Assembly (NCBI RefSeq): GCF_000308855.1
Contig: NZ_BAGM01000028.1
Coordinates: forward strand, 59,437 to 123,436
Direction: 5' to 3'
DNA from: Nocardia veterana NBRC 100344
Lineage (GTDB): Bacteria > Actinomycetota > Actinomycetes > Mycobacteriales > Mycobacteriaceae
DNA length: 64,000 nt
Positions 8,233 through 19,079 of the stretch are shown piece by piece. A program made the position numbers and the translations under genes. The notes below the pieces were generated by a model. The model was given only the letters and a program-made list of their open reading frames with translations, was not told where the DNA came from and ran no database searches. The stretch's first letter is position 1. Each line of letters starts with the position of its first letter.

Positions 8233-9597
8233 GTGACCCTCGAACTGGAGCGCCCCGGAACGGCCGACGCGGAGGTCACGAACCCGGCGTCGGTCGCCGC
8301 CTCGCGCGTACACGACATCCTGTCCGCCCACCTGCTCGCCGACGGTTTCGATCTGGTCCTGGATCTGCGCCGATCACGCGGCCGTGACCTGGTCGACGCT
8401 CGCGACGGCACCGTCTATCTGGATATGTTCGGTTTCTTCGCGTCCTCGGCGCTGGGGATGAATCACCCTGCGCTGGCCGAGGACTCGCAGTTCACCGCCG
8501 AACTGACGGTGGCCGCCCTGAACAAGCCCAGCAATTCCGACGTCTACACGGTCGAAATGGCCCGGTTCGTCGACACTTTCGCGCGTGTCCTGGGCGATCC
8601 GGCGCTGCCGCATCTGTTCTTCATCGACGGTGGCGCGCTGGCGGTGGAGAACGCGCTCAAGGCCGCCTTCGACTGGAAGAGCCGGCACAACGCCGCGCAC
8701 GGGCGGCCGGCCGAACTCGGCACCCGGGTCCTGCATCTCACCGGGGCCTTCCACGGCCGCAGCGGCTACACCATGTCGCTGACCAACACCGATCCGGTGA
8801 AGACCGATCGTTTCCCGAAATTCGACTGGCCGCGGATCGAGACCCCGTATCTGCGCTCCGACGTCGATATCGTTGCGGCCGAGGAACGCGCACTGGCCCA
8901 GGCGCGCGCGGCCTTCGCCGAGTATCCGCACGACATCGCCTGTTTCATCGCCGAGCCGATTCAGGGCGAGGGCGGTGACCGGCATCTGCGGCCGGAATTC
9001 CTGCAGCGCATGCAGGCCCTGTGCCACGACCACGACGCGCTGTTCGTTCTCGACGAGGTGCAGACCGGTGTCGCGATGACCGGATCGACCTGGGCGTACC
9101 AGCAATTCGGCCTCCGGCCGGATGTGGTCGCGTTCGGCAAGAAGACCCAGGTGTGCGGGATCATGGCGGGCGGTCGCGTCGACGAGGTGCCCGACAACGT
9201 CTTCGCGGTGAGCTCGCGACTCAACTCGACCTGGGGCGGCAACCTCGCCGACATGGTGCGGGCCAGGCGGATTCTCGAGGTGGTCGAGAGCGAGGACCTC
9301 GCCGCCCGCGCTCGGGAGTTGGGCGCGGTGCTGCTCGGCCGGTTGCGCGACCTGGCCGACCGGCACGAGGCGGTGAGTGAACCACGCGGTCGCGGGTTGA
9401 TGTGTGCGATCACGCTGTGCGACGCGTCGTTGCGCGACGCCGTGCTGGCCGAGCTGCGCGATCGGGAACGCGTACTGTTCCTGGGCACCGGCGCCCGTGG
9501 CATCCGCTTCCGGCCACCGCTGACCGTCACCGCCGAGGAACTCGACCGGGCCGTCGAAGCCCTCGATCGAGTACTCACCCGGCTGTCGGATCGGTGA
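8233..9597 (+). CDS. lat: L-lysine 6-transaminase
   Basis: 454-residue class III PLP aminotransferase. It moves the epsilon-amino group of lysine to 2-oxoglutarate, giving aminoadipate semialdehyde, the substrate of the Pcd enzyme next door. Visible are AFHGRSGYTMSLTNTDP near residue 175, the PLP-binding FVLDEVQTG near 273 and the Schiff-base lysine in FGKKTQVCG (about Lys303). Length matches actinobacterial Lat (about 450). GTG 8233 is the only sensible start, because the overlapping ATG runs straight into a stop. Expression probably depends on the operator 8177-8220. Confidence 0.93.
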   Translation: MTLELERPGTADAEVTNPASVAASRVHDILSAHLLADGFDLVLDLRRSRGRDLVDARDGTVYLDMFGFFASSALGMNHPALAEDSQFTAELTVAALNKPSNSDVYTVEMARFVDTFARVLGDPALPHLFFIDGGALAVENALKAAFDWKSRHNAAHGRPAELGTRVLHLTGAFHGRSGYTMSLTNTDPVKTDRFPKFDWPRIETPYLRSDVDIVAAEERALAQARAAFAEYPHDIACFIAEPIQGEGGDRHLRPEFLQRMQALCHDHDALFVLDEVQTGVAMTGSTWAYQQFGLRPDVVAFGKKTQVCGIMAGGRVDEVPDNVFAVSSRLNSTWGGNLADMVRARRILEVVESEDLAARARELGAVLLGRLRDLADRHEAVSEPRGRGLMCAITLCDASLRDAVLAELRDRERVLFLGTGARGIRFRPPLTVTAEELDRAVEALDRVLTRLSDR

Positions 9598-9603
9598 CGA
9601 ATC

Positions 9604-9625
9604 CGCAGCCCCGGACGGGGCTGCG
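9604..9625 (+). terminator. hairpin after lat
   Basis: 9-bp perfect stem CGCAGCCCC / GGGGCTGCG with a GGAC loop, 6 bp after the lat stop. No T-run follows, as is common in actinobacteria. It separates lat from accD5. Confidence 0.6.
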
Positions 9626-9731
9626 CGGGTGGCCATTGTGGCATTTCACCAGGGGTTTTGCGCTGGCAAGCAGCCAATAGCGGTACTCATGAGTAGCCCC
9701 CACTGGAATTCCGCGCAGCCCTACCACTGGT

Positions 9732-9737
9732 TACACT
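9732..9737 (+). promoter_or_regulatory. predicted -10 TACACT of accD5
   Basis: TACACT ends 7 nt before ATG 9745. The spacer CCGGGGC has a G-run but no clear ribosome-binding site at a normal distance. Confidence 0.5.
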
Positions 9738-9744
9738 CCGGGGC

Positions 9745-11385
9745 ATGACGAGTGTCCAGAGTCAGCCTTCGCCGGGTTCGGCGGGCGCCCCCGATATCCA
9801 CACCACCGCAGGGAAGCTGGCTGATCTGCGCAATCGGCTGGAAGAGGCCAAGCACCCGATGGGTGAGGCCGCGGTCGAGAAGGTCCACGCCAAGGGCAAG
9901 CTGACCGCGCGCGAGCGCATCCTGGCCCTGCTCGACGAGGGCTCGTTCGTGGAGATGGACGCACTGGCCCGGCACCGCAGCGTCAACTTCGGCCTGGAGA
10001 ACAACCGTCCGCTCGGCGACGGCGTGGTCACCGGCTACGGCACCATCGACGGCCGCGACGTCTGCATCTTCAGCCAGGACTCGACGGTGTTCGGTGGCAG
10101 CCTCGGTGAGGTCTACGGTGAGAAGATCGTCAAGGTCATGGACCTCGCGCTCAAGACGGGCCGCCCGCTGATCGGCATCAACGACGGCGCCGGCGCTCGC
10201 ATCCAGGAGGGCGTGGTCTCGCTCGGCCTCTACGGCGAGATCTTCCACCGCAACATTCAGGCCTCCGGTGTTATCCCGCAGATCTCGCTGATCATGGGCG
10301 CCGCGGCCGGTGGGCACGTGTACTCCCCGGCGCTGACCGACTTCGTCGTGATGGTCGACCAGTCCAGCCAGATGTTCATCACCGGCCCGGACGTCATCAA
10401 GACCGTCACGGGTGAAGAGGTCACCATGGAGGAGCTGGGCGGCGCCCACACCCACATGGTGAAGTCCGGTACCGCGCACTACGTCGCCTCCGGCGAGCAG
10501 GACGCGCTGGACTGGGTGAAGGACCTGCTGAGTTACCTGCCCAGCAACAACCGGGCCGAGGCGCCGCGTTTCCCGGCCAGCGACCCGATCGTCGGCGCGA
10601 TCGAGGATTCGCTGACCGAGGAGGACCTCGAGCTCGACAGCCTGATCCCGGACTCGCCGAACCAGCCGTACGACATGCACGAGGTCATCCGGCGTCTGGT
10701 CGACGACGACGAGTTCTTCGAGATCCAGGCCGAGCGCGCGATGAACGTCATCGTCGGCTTCGCCCGCATCGACGGCCGCAGCGTGGGTTTCGTGGCCAAC
10801 CAGCCCACCCAGTTCGCCGGCTGCCTCGACATCGACGCCTCGGAGAAGGCCGCGCGGTTCGTGCGCACCTGCGACGCGTTCAACATTCCGATCATCACGC
10901 TGGTCGACGTTCCGGGCTTCCTGCCGGGCACCGGCCAGGAGTACAACGGCATCATCCGCCGCGGTGCGAAGCTGCTCTACGCCTACGGTGAGGCCACTGT
11001 GGGCAAAATCACGGTCATCACCCGCAAGGCCTACGGCGGCGCGTACGACGTGATGGGTTCCAAGCACATGGGCGCCGATGTGAACCTGGCGTGGCCCACC
11101 GCCCAGATCGCCGTCATGGGCGCCTCGGGCGCGGTCGGCTTCGTCTACCGCAAGAAGCTGCAGCAAGCGGCCGCGGAGGGCGCCGATGTCGACGCACTGC
11201 GCCTCGAGCTGCAGAACGAGTACGAGGACACGTTGGTCAACCCGTACGTGGCGGCCGAGCGCGGCTACGTCGACGCGGTGATCCCGCCCTCGCACACCCG
11301 CGGCCAGATCGTCGCCGCGCTGCGCTTGCTCGAACGGAAGATGGTTACTCTTCCGCCGAAGAAGCACGGCAACATTCCGCTCTGA
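9745..11385 (+). CDS. accD5: acyl-CoA carboxylase carboxyltransferase (beta) subunit AccD5
   Basis: 546-residue carboxyltransferase subunit that transfers CO2 from carboxybiotin to propionyl-CoA (and acetyl-CoA), giving methylmalonyl-CoA for methyl-branched and mycolic-type lipids. The N-terminal crotonase-like half carries [13 protein letters not shown] and [16 protein letters not shown]. The C-terminal half has [14 protein letters not shown] and the [17 protein letters not shown] biotin-binding region. It is followed by accE5 and maf as in M. tuberculosis, and its alpha partner accA3 is 3.2 kb downstream on the same strand. Very clean, mutation-free family match. Confidence 0.95.
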   Translation: MTSVQSQPSPGSAGAPDIHTTAGKLADLRNRLEEAKHPMGEAAVEKVHAKGKLTARERILALLDEGSFVEMDALARHRSVNFGLENNRPLGDGVVTGYGTIDGRDVCIFSQDSTVFGGSLGEVYGEKIVKVMDLALKTGRPLIGINDGAGARIQEGVVSLGLYGEIFHRNIQASGVIPQISLIMGAAAGGHVYSPALTDFVVMVDQSSQMFITGPDVIKTVTGEEVTMEELGGAHTHMVKSGTAHYVASGEQDALDWVKDLLSYLPSNNRAEAPRFPASDPIVGAIEDSLTEEDLELDSLIPDSPNQPYDMHEVIRRLVDDDEFFEIQAERAMNVIVGFARIDGRSVGFVANQPTQFAGCLDIDASEKAARFVRTCDAFNIPIITLVDVPGFLPGTGQEYNGIIRRGAKLLYAYGEATVGKITVITRKAYGGAYDVMGSKHMGADVNLAWPTAQIAVMGASGAVGFVYRKKLQQAAAEGADVDALRLELQNEYEDTLVNPYVAAERGYVDAVIPPSHTRGQIVAALRLLERKMVTLPPKKHGNIPL

Positions 11386-11514
11386 TCCGACGATATGTGC
11401 GGTAGCGGAGGCACACTTTCTGGATGAGCGGTGCGGCCGTACCGCGCACGATTGCCTCATCCGGGTGAAGATGGTAGGAACAGGCCCTCATTCGATGAGA
11501 GCCGCAACGAATAC

Positions 11515-11550
11515 CGTTCGCGGCGCGAGGCGCGCCTCGCACCGCGAACG
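11515..11550 (+). promoter_or_regulatory. strong nested hairpin in the accD5-accE5 gap
   Basis: Outer arms CGTTCGCGG / CCGCGAACG (9 bp) enclose a 16-bp perfect palindrome, GCGAGGCG / CGCCTCGC (11525-11540), with one C-A mismatch between them. It lies 129 bp after accD5 and 44 bp before accE5. It could act as attenuator, terminator or mRNA-end stabiliser; there is no T-run. Confidence 0.55.
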
Positions 11551-11594
11551 CCGGGCCCTCGCGGTCCGGCACATGGACAGGAGGAGTTGGCGCT

Positions 11595-11921
11595 GTGACG
11601 GCTGTGGCTGACGAAGAGATATTGCGCGCCGCTGAACTGGATTTGGCGGTCGACGGCTTCGAGGACGACGCGAAGGTCGCCGAAACCGTTGCCCCCGAGG
11701 CCGAGCCGCACGGTGGCCCGGTCATCCGGATCCTGAAGGGCTCGCCCACGGACGAGGAACTCGCCGCGCTGGTCACCGTGTTCGCTGCCGCGGCCGCGAA
11801 TTCCGGTGCGCCGCAGGAGCAGGGTCCGGTCGACAACTGGGGCCGGCCGACCATGATGCACCGCGGTACCTCGCCGTTCTCCCCGTACACCTTCCCCTAC
11901 CTGTCGCACATCCGCGGCTGA
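11595..11921 (+). CDS. accE5: acyl-CoA carboxylase epsilon subunit AccE5
   Basis: 108-residue small subunit of the actinobacterial acyl-CoA carboxylase holoenzyme. The conserved core VIRILKGSPTDEELAALVTV (residues about 43-62) is the AccE signature, and the tail PYTFPYLSHIRG is also typical. Residues 1-40 are acidic and low in complexity. It has no catalytic role; in related bacteria it bridges AccA3 and AccD5 and raises activity. GTG 11595 follows GGAGGAG at 8 nt. The stop is one base before the start of maf. Confidence 0.9.
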   Translation: MTAVADEEILRAAELDLAVDGFEDDAKVAETVAPEAEPHGGPVIRILKGSPTDEELAALVTVFAAAAANSGAPQEQGPVDNWGRPTMMHRGTSPFSPYTFPYLSHIRG

Positions 11922-11922
11922 C

Positions 11923-12648
11923 GTGACGGGATTCGTTCTCGGTTCGGCCTCGCCGGCGCGACTACAGGTGTTGCGTTCGGCCGGGCTGGATCCCGTGGTG
12001 CGGATATCCGACGTCGACGAGGACGCGATCGCCGCGGCCCTGCCCGCCGACACCCCGCCCGCGGGTGTGGTGACCGCGCTGGCCGAGGCCAAGGCTCGGA
12101 CCGTGGCCGCGGCGCTGTCGGCCGATGCCGCGGCGGCCGACCGGAACCCCGCGGCTCCCGATCTGCAGGGTGTGCTCGCCGCCCCGGCCTCCCGGCTGAT
12201 CGACGACTGCGTCGTCGTGGGCTGTGATTCGATGCTGCTGGTCGACGGGGTATTGCAGGGCAAACCGCATACGCCCGAGGTGGCGCGGGCGCGCTGGGCC
12301 GAGATGGCCGGGCGCAGCGCCGATCTGCTCACCGGGCATTGCGTGCTGCGGTTGCGAGACGGCGCGATCGTCGCCGACGCGCGCGATTGCAGCACGACGA
12401 CCGTTCATTTCGCCGAGCCCGAACCGGCCGAATTGGACGCCTATATCGCCACCGGTGAGCCGTTGCAGGTGGCCGGGGCGTTCACGCTCGACGGAATGGG
12501 TGGCTGGTTCGTCGATCGGATCGACGGCGACCCGTCCAGCGTCATCGGAATCGGCCTACCGCTGTTGCGTCGCCTCCTGGGCGAGGTGGGCGTCGGCATT
12601 GCGCAGCTGTGGGTCGGTGCGCAGTTGCGGGCCGACGCGGTTGGCTGA
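11923..12648 (+). CDS. maf: Maf family nucleotide pyrophosphatase
   Basis: 241-residue Maf/HAM1-fold protein that hydrolyses non-canonical or canonical nucleoside triphosphates to monophosphates and is linked to cell-division control. The N-terminal LGSASPARLQVLRSAGL is the Maf signature, followed by the catalytic region VVGCDSMLLVDG and GKPHTPEVARARW. An insertion around residues 65-85 is rich in Ala and Asp. GTG 11923 starts 1 base after accE5, so the two are coupled. The last 93 bp overlap the 3' end of the convergent regulator gene. Confidence 0.9.
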   Translation: MTGFVLGSASPARLQVLRSAGLDPVVRISDVDEDAIAAALPADTPPAGVVTALAEAKARTVAAALSADAAAADRNPAAPDLQGVLAAPASRLIDDCVVVGCDSMLLVDGVLQGKPHTPEVARARWAEMAGRSADLLTGHCVLRLRDGAIVADARDCSTTTVHFAEPEPAELDAYIATGEPLQVAGAFTLDGMGGWFVDRIDGDPSSVIGIGLPLLRRLLGEVGVGIAQLWVGAQLRADAVG

Positions 12649-13350
12649 CGGCGTCGGAATCCGAGGGGCCCCGGCGGCCTGATCCGGGATCTGCGCCGGA
12701 TCCGGCACCAGCGAGCTCGCCAGCGCCTCCAGGCGGATCACACACAGTTCCGGGCCCACGAACGGGTGCAGCCGGACATTCACCACGTCACGGCCGCCGT
12801 TGCGGTCCAGTACCTCGCGCATCAGGCCCTGATGGACACCGCAGACCACTTCGGAATGCGTACGGGCCAGCTCCCGCAGGGGACATGCGGTGAGCCGGAT
12901 GTTGAGCTGTTCGTCCGTTTCGGAGGCGGGGTCGCGCTCGGGCGCGAAGCCCAGCTCCGAGCTCACCGTCACCGCGACGTCGCGAGCGTCGTCGAGCGTG
13001 GCGATCGGCTGTTCGAGCTGTTCCACCTTGGCGCCCCAGGCGCGGCCCGCGGCGACGGCCAGATCGGAGCGGCGGCGGGGGTCACTGCCGAGCTGGTCGG
13101 CGAGCACCTGCGCGAGGTCCTGATAACCCACCGATCGCTGCACGGCGGTGTAGCCGATCCGGGGCCGTCCCCGGCCCCGCGGGGGCTGCTGAAATTGCCG
13201 CACCAGGGATTCGCGGGTGAGCACATCCAGATGGAAACGAACGGTGGTGACGTGCTGTCCGGTGATTCTCGCCAGTTCCTGGGCATCGAGAGGCTCGCTG
13301 GCGCCGCGTAGGATCGCTAGCAGGCGCCGTCGTGGCCAAGAATCGGACAT
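12556..13350 (-). CDS. ArsR/SufR-like winged-helix regulator
   Basis: 264-residue predicted DNA-binding protein of the COG2345 type. An N-terminal winged helix ([37 protein letters not shown], then the wing [11 protein letters not shown]) precedes an effector domain with [20 protein letters not shown]. The two cysteines match the positions found in this group, some members of which (SufR) hold an Fe-S cluster; a cluster here is inference. GGAGGAGG precedes ATG 13350. The C-terminal 50 residues after [12 protein letters not shown] look unstructured, and the frame reads 93 bp into the 3' end of maf. Confidence 0.75.
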   Translation of the reverse strand: MSDSWPRRRLLAILRGASEPLDAQELARITGQHVTTVRFHLDVLTRESLVRQFQQPPRGRGRPRIGYTAVQRSVGYQDLAQVLADQLGSDPRRRSDLAVAAGRAWGAKVEQLEQPIATLDDARDVAVTVSSELGFAPERDPASETDEQLNIRLTACPLRELARTHSEVVCGVHQGLMREVLDRNGGRDVVNVRLHPFVGPELCVIRLEALASSLVPDPAQIPDQAAGAPRIPTPSANRVGPQLRTDPQLRNADAHLAQEATQQR

Positions 13351-13509
13351 AGCTCACCCCTCCTCCCGTGTGACTTTATCGGACGACGCTGCGACTTAAT
13401 CGCTGTTCATCCGATTCGTGATGTGAAACCGCCGACGCTCATTCTTCGCACCTACGATCGGTACTGCACAGCCGACCATCCGTCTACCACGCATGAAGGA
13501 TCTTCCACC

Positions 13510-14439
13510 GTGCCCGTCGCCCCGGACCCTCATCCATCCTTCGGCTCCCATGCATACCCACAACGACTAGTAACCACGGAGTGGCTGTCCGCAAACATCG
13601 GTGCGCCCGGCCTCGCGATCGTGGAGTCCAACGAGGACATCCTGCTCTACGACATCGGGCATGTGCCGGGGGCGGTGAAGATCGATTGGCGCGCCGAGCT
13701 TACCGACCCGCTGACCCGGGATGTGATCGACGGCTCCCGGTTCGCGGAACTCATGCGCGCCAAGGGGATTGCGCGCGACGACACCGTCGTCGTCTACGGC
13801 GACAAGGCGAACGGCACCGCGGCCGCCACCGCCTGGGTCTTCGGCCTGTTCGGTCACCCCGATGTGCGGCTGCTCGACGGGGGACGCGACGCCTGGATCT
13901 CCGAAGCGCGCGATACCGCCTTCGAGGTCCCCGATGTCGGGTTGGGTGACTATCCGGTGATCGAGCGCGACGACCACGGCACCCGGGCATTCCTCGACGA
14001 TGTGCGCGCGCGGCTGAGTCGCTCGGCCGCCGGGACGGGGCTGGTCGACGTGCGGGCAACGGTCGAATACACCGGTGAATGCGACCGTATCCTGGACCGT
14101 CCCGAGGAGCAGGCGCTGCGCGCGGGCCACATTCCGACCGCGGTGAACATTCCCTGGACTGCCGCCGTCAACGGCGACGGCCGATTCCGCAGCCGGGCCG
14201 AACTCGAGGACATCTACGCCGGTCTGCTCGATGCCGACGACACCATCGTCTACTGCCGCATCGGCGAGCACTCCGCGCACACCTGGTTCGTGCTGACCGC
14301 GCTGCTGGGCGTGAAAAATGTGCGCAATTACGACGGTTCGTGGACCGAGTGGAGCAACGCTGTGCGCAGTCCCATCGTCAAGGGAAGTGAACCGGGTTCC
14401 GCCCCGGTCGGCGTGTCGGCGGCGACACAGTCCGTCTAA
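13510..14439 (+). CDS. sseA: thiosulfate/3-mercaptopyruvate sulfurtransferase SseA
   Basis: 309-residue two-domain rhodanese that transfers sulfane sulfur to cyanide or thiol acceptors. The N-domain has [20 protein letters not shown], and the C-domain holds the active-site cysteine in [12 protein letters not shown] (near residue 251) and ends with [13 protein letters not shown]. The frame is open to an ATG at 13423, but GTG 13510 is preferred because GAAGGA lies 9 nt upstream and the M. tuberculosis SseA sequence begins at the matching point. Position between maf and accA3 matches M. tuberculosis, except that the small gene usually found next (Rv3284) is absent. Confidence 0.9.
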   Translation: MPVAPDPHPSFGSHAYPQRLVTTEWLSANIGAPGLAIVESNEDILLYDIGHVPGAVKIDWRAELTDPLTRDVIDGSRFAELMRAKGIARDDTVVVYGDKANGTAAATAWVFGLFGHPDVRLLDGGRDAWISEARDTAFEVPDVGLGDYPVIERDDHGTRAFLDDVRARLSRSAAGTGLVDVRATVEYTGECDRILDRPEEQALRAGHIPTAVNIPWTAAVNGDGRFRSRAELEDIYAGLLDADDTIVYCRIGEHSAHTWFVLTALLGVKNVRNYDGSWTEWSNAVRSPIVKGSEPGSAPVGVSAATQSV

Positions 14440-14556
14440 GGTGTTGTTCACCTCACGGGTAGGTCCTACCGCTCGGTAGCCCTATCCATGTTCGGCGTCT
14501 GTTGGCACACTGCCTACACTCAGCCGAGACGTTAGTTCCAAAGCACAGGAGGCTCA

Positions 14557-16353
<1,797 letters not shown>

Positions 16354-16368
16354 TCCGAGGGATTTCGA

Positions 16369-16402
16369 CCGCGGCCCCGCTCCGGAAGGAGCGGGGCCGC
16401 GG
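16369..16402 (+). terminator. intrinsic-type terminator after accA3
   Basis: 15-bp perfect stem CCGCGGCCCCGCTCC / GGAGCGGGGCCGCGG with a GGAA tetraloop, 15 bp after the stop. No T-run; it also faces the end of the convergent kinase gene. Confidence 0.75.
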
Positions 16403-16476
16403 CAGTTTCGGGAGACCCGCCCGTCGCGCCGGCCATGGTCGCCGTACGAGCCGGGCCGTCGCTACGCCCGGTGGCG

Positions 16477-17889
16477 TCACCGATCGGCGGGATGTGCCGC
16501 GGCGCCGGGGATTTGGAACGGCGGCAGTATTCCGGTGGGTAGCGGAATGGTCCAGCGGGGCGGGACGACCGCCGTCGTGTACTCCGGCTCGGGTGTGGTC
16601 GGTGCCTCGGTGGGCGGGGCCGCGGGGAGAGTGGTCGCACCCGGATCGGAGGGGGTGCGGACGTAGATTCCGCCACCGTTGAGCAGTGCGGTGCACCCGG
16701 CGACGACCGCGAGGAGCACGATGGCGGCGCCGATCAGCGCGACGACCGGAGCGAACCGCGGCCGTCGGCGGGCCGGACGTGAAAAACTCTGTGCTCCAAG
16801 CGTTTCCGGTGTGGCCGTGCCGCTGCGCGCCGGGGCCGGTCGCGGGTGTCGGGTAACGGGCGGAACCGGACCTCGCGGTACCGGGATGTCGTGGTGGCCG
16901 GCCGGTCCGGGGGCGGTCGGCGGCGTGCCGCGTCGGCGGGGCGCGGCCTGCGCTCCACCCTCGGTGACGGCTCCGGGCAGGACCAGGGTCGGCCGGGGGC
17001 CGACCGGCTCGGGCGGCAGCGCAGCGGTGGTATCCGCCGCCGACTCCGGTTGCAGGACCGGGGGTGTGCGGGGGACCGGGGTCGCGCCGATCGCCGCCCG
17101 GGCCGCGCCCGCCAACTCACCGGCCGTGCGGTACCGGTCGTCCGGTCGCTTGGCCATCCCGCGCGCGATCACCGCATCCAGGGCGGCCGGAATCCGGCCG
17201 TCGACCGCGGACGGGCGCGGCGGCGGCTGATGCAGATGGGCGTGCAACTGCTGCACCGCATCGGTGTCGCCGAAAGGTCTACGCGCGGTGAGGCATTCGT
17301 AGAGCACACAGGCGAGGGAGTAGACGTCCGACCGCCCGTCGCCGTGTCCGGTGAAGCGTTCCGGCGCCATATAGGCGAGCGTGCCGACGGTGAAACCCGT
17401 TGCGGTGATGGTGGTCTGGCCGGCCGCCCGGGCGATGCCGAAGTCGATGAGGTAGGCGAAACCGCTGGTGTGCACGATGATGTTGGCCGGCTTCACATCC
17501 CGATGGACCAGCCCGGCGGCGTGTGCGGCATCCAGCGCTTCGGCGACCTGCGAGACGATGTCGACGGCCTCGGCCACCGACATCGGGCGCGAGCGGATCA
17601 ACCGGGCCACGTCCAGACCGGGGATGTAGGCCATATCCAGATACAGCCGGCCGCCGTACTCGCCGAAGTGATGGATCGGTGCGATATGCGGATCGGTCAG
17701 GCGGGCGCCGATGCGGGCTTCCCGCTCGAAGCGTCGTCGGTAATCGGCATCCTCGGCGGCGCTGCCCGACAGGATCTTCAGGGCGACGGTGCGGGCGTCG
17801 GTGGGATCGTAGGCCAACCACACCTCGCCGGCCGCCCCACGGCCGAGCCGCCGATCGAGCCGATACCGGCCGAATTCCCGCGCGCTCAC
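16477..17889 (-). CDS. transmembrane serine/threonine protein kinase (Pkn type)
   Basis: 470-residue Hanks-type kinase. The N-terminal catalytic domain has the glycine loop GRGAAGEVW (16-24), ATP lysine VALK (Lys38), catalytic loop HRDVKPAN (129-136), DFG (149-151) and YMAPERF. The activation loop TTITATGFTVGT is rich in Thr for autophosphorylation. A Pro-rich juxtamembrane linker (about 270-375) leads to one transmembrane helix (VVALIGAAIVLLAVVAG) and a short Pro/Thr-rich outside tail of about 65 residues, with no PASTA repeats. GTG 17889 was chosen because kinase homology starts there; the open frame up to 18111 reads as Arg-rich non-coding sequence. Ligand and targets unknown. Confidence 0.88.
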   Translation of the reverse strand: MSAREFGRYRLDRRLGRGAAGEVWLAYDPTDARTVALKILSGSAAEDADYRRRFEREARIGARLTDPHIAPIHHFGEYGGRLYLDMAYIPGLDVARLIRSRPMSVAEAVDIVSQVAEALDAAHAAGLVHRDVKPANIIVHTSGFAYLIDFGIARAAGQTTITATGFTVGTLAYMAPERFTGHGDGRSDVYSLACVLYECLTARRPFGDTDAVQQLHAHLHQPPPRPSAVDGRIPAALDAVIARGMAKRPDDRYRTAGELAGAARAAIGATPVPRTPPVLQPESAADTTAALPPEPVGPRPTLVLPGAVTEGGAQAAPRRRGTPPTAPGPAGHHDIPVPRGPVPPVTRHPRPAPARSGTATPETLGAQSFSRPARRRPRFAPVVALIGAAIVLLAVVAGCTALLNGGGIYVRTPSDPGATTLPAAPPTEAPTTPEPEYTTAVVPPRWTIPLPTGILPPFQIPGAAAHPADR

Positions 17890-18170
17890 CGCAGCCGCCG
17901 CAACGTAACGGTCGAACGCGAGTCGCGGTGGCGAACCCGGCGGACCGGGTCTCGCCGCCACAGCCGCGCCGGGCGAAATCCGCGCGCGCGTCCACCCCCG
18001 AACCGGGGCCGTGCGACCGCGACGGACGCTGCGACAGCGGAGCCGATGCCGCGGTGGCCGAACATAACCCGACCATAGTGCGGTCGGGCCGCCGGCGGTA
18101 CCCGGGGGCACGGCCGGCGGTGGGTGGCCGGGCGGCCGGCGGTCGGCCCGCTCACGGGGATATCGCGCGG

Positions 18171-18176
18171 TAATCT
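18171..18176 (+). promoter_or_regulatory. predicted -10 TAATCT of the DUF1707 gene
   Basis: TAATCT ends 6 nt before ATG 18183 with no Shine-Dalgarno sequence. The same hexamer at the same distance precedes the response regulator gene at 23056. Confidence 0.5.
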
Positions 18177-18182
18177 CGTGCC

Positions 18183-18608
18183 ATGGCTGATTCTCCCGAC
18201 GTCCGCATCGGCACCGCGGAGCGTGAGCAGGCGATGCAGCGGTTGTCGGAGCATTTCGCCGCCGGGCGGTTGTCGGTCGCGGAATTCGACGAGCGAAGCG
18301 GCCTGATCGCCAACGCCGTCACCCGTGGCGACCTGGCGCCGGTGTTCAGCGATCTGCCGGCGGCGATCCCGGCTCCGGAGCCCGCGGAACCGGCGGCCGC
18401 GCAGCCCGGCGGGCGCCGGGAATTCGCCGGACCGGCGATGGGCCTGGTCGTCATCATCGCGCTGGTGCTGTTCTTCACCACCCACACGTGGTTGTGGTTC
18501 CTGCTGATTCCGGCCGTGGGCATCATCACCGGTGGTCTGCAGCAGTGCAATCGCGAGCAGCGTCGGCTGGAACGCCGGCAACGACGCGACCGGCGACGGG
18601 GGCGCTGA
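18183..18608 (+). CDS. DUF1707 membrane protein
   Basis: 141-residue protein. Residues about 6-58 (VRIGTAEREQAMQRLSEHFA, then LSVAEFDERSGLIANAVTRGDL) form the DUF1707 domain, a SHOCT-like helical module common in actinobacteria. Residues about 85-120 form one or two membrane segments (MGLVVIIALVLFFTT, WLWFLLIPAVGIITGG). The end is a strongly basic Arg-rich tail, probably cytoplasmic. Function unknown. The stop overlaps the next ATG by one base (TGATG), so the two are translationally coupled. Confidence 0.8.
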   Translation: MADSPDVRIGTAEREQAMQRLSEHFAAGRLSVAEFDERSGLIANAVTRGDLAPVFSDLPAAIPAPEPAEPAAAQPGGRREFAGPAMGLVVIIALVLFFTTHTWLWFLLIPAVGIITGGLQQCNREQRRLERRQRRDRRRGR

Positions 18609-18946
18609 TGGAACCGATCGAGATCAACGCCGGGAGTTGGTATCTGCGCGCGCTGCGCGCCGACGAGCGGATCGACGACCGTCCCGCCCTGGCCGCGGGT
18701 GGTATCACCGACCCCGGTTATGTCGAGCGGCGGGCGCGGGAATGGGCCGAGCAGACCGGATATTCGTGGGCGGTCTGTGAGCCGACCACCGCCGAAATGG
18801 TCGCCGAGATCGTGGTGACCCCGAAACCCGACGGTACCGCCGAAATCTCCGGCTGGGCGCGCGACGGATTCGATTCCGCGCTCGAGTCCGGGCGTACGGC
18901 AGTGAGCCGGTTCGTCGCCGGTGCGCTCGGCCTGCAACCGCTGTAA
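18608..18946 (+). CDS. GNAT-acetyltransferase-like protein, acetyl-CoA motif degenerate
   Basis: 112-residue protein whose start resembles RimJ/RimL-type GNAT acetyltransferases of actinobacteria (WYLRALRADERIDDRPAL, GITDPGYVERRAREWAEQTG, SWAVCEPTTAEMVAEIVV). The region that should carry the acetyl-CoA motif R/Q-x-x-G-x-G/A instead reads GFDSALESGRTAVSRF, and the protein is about 60 residues shorter than family members. It may be a decayed or repurposed enzyme, or only a structural relative. Start ATG 18608 overlaps the stop of the DUF1707 gene. Confidence 0.6.
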   Translation: MEPIEINAGSWYLRALRADERIDDRPALAAGGITDPGYVERRAREWAEQTGYSWAVCEPTTAEMVAEIVVTPKPDGTAEISGWARDGFDSALESGRTAVSRFVAGALGLQPL

Positions 18947-19079
18947 TAGTCGCCGAACCAGCTGCGGCACAGTGGTTTTCGCCGTGCCGCGCATCTGTTA
19001 CGCGGAAAATCGGTGGCCTGCCGCGGGTAGGGCCCCGTACCGTGAAGACTCCGAACCAGCACCGGGGAGGAGGTGCGCG

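Noticed and set aside
9721..11460. 579-codon minus-strand frame
   Set aside because: Mirror of accD5 caused by GC bias; Arg/Asp/His-rich and without family features.
13423..13509. Longer start of sseA
   Set aside because: The extra 29 residues have no counterpart in SseA, and GTG 13510 has a GAAGGA at proper distance.
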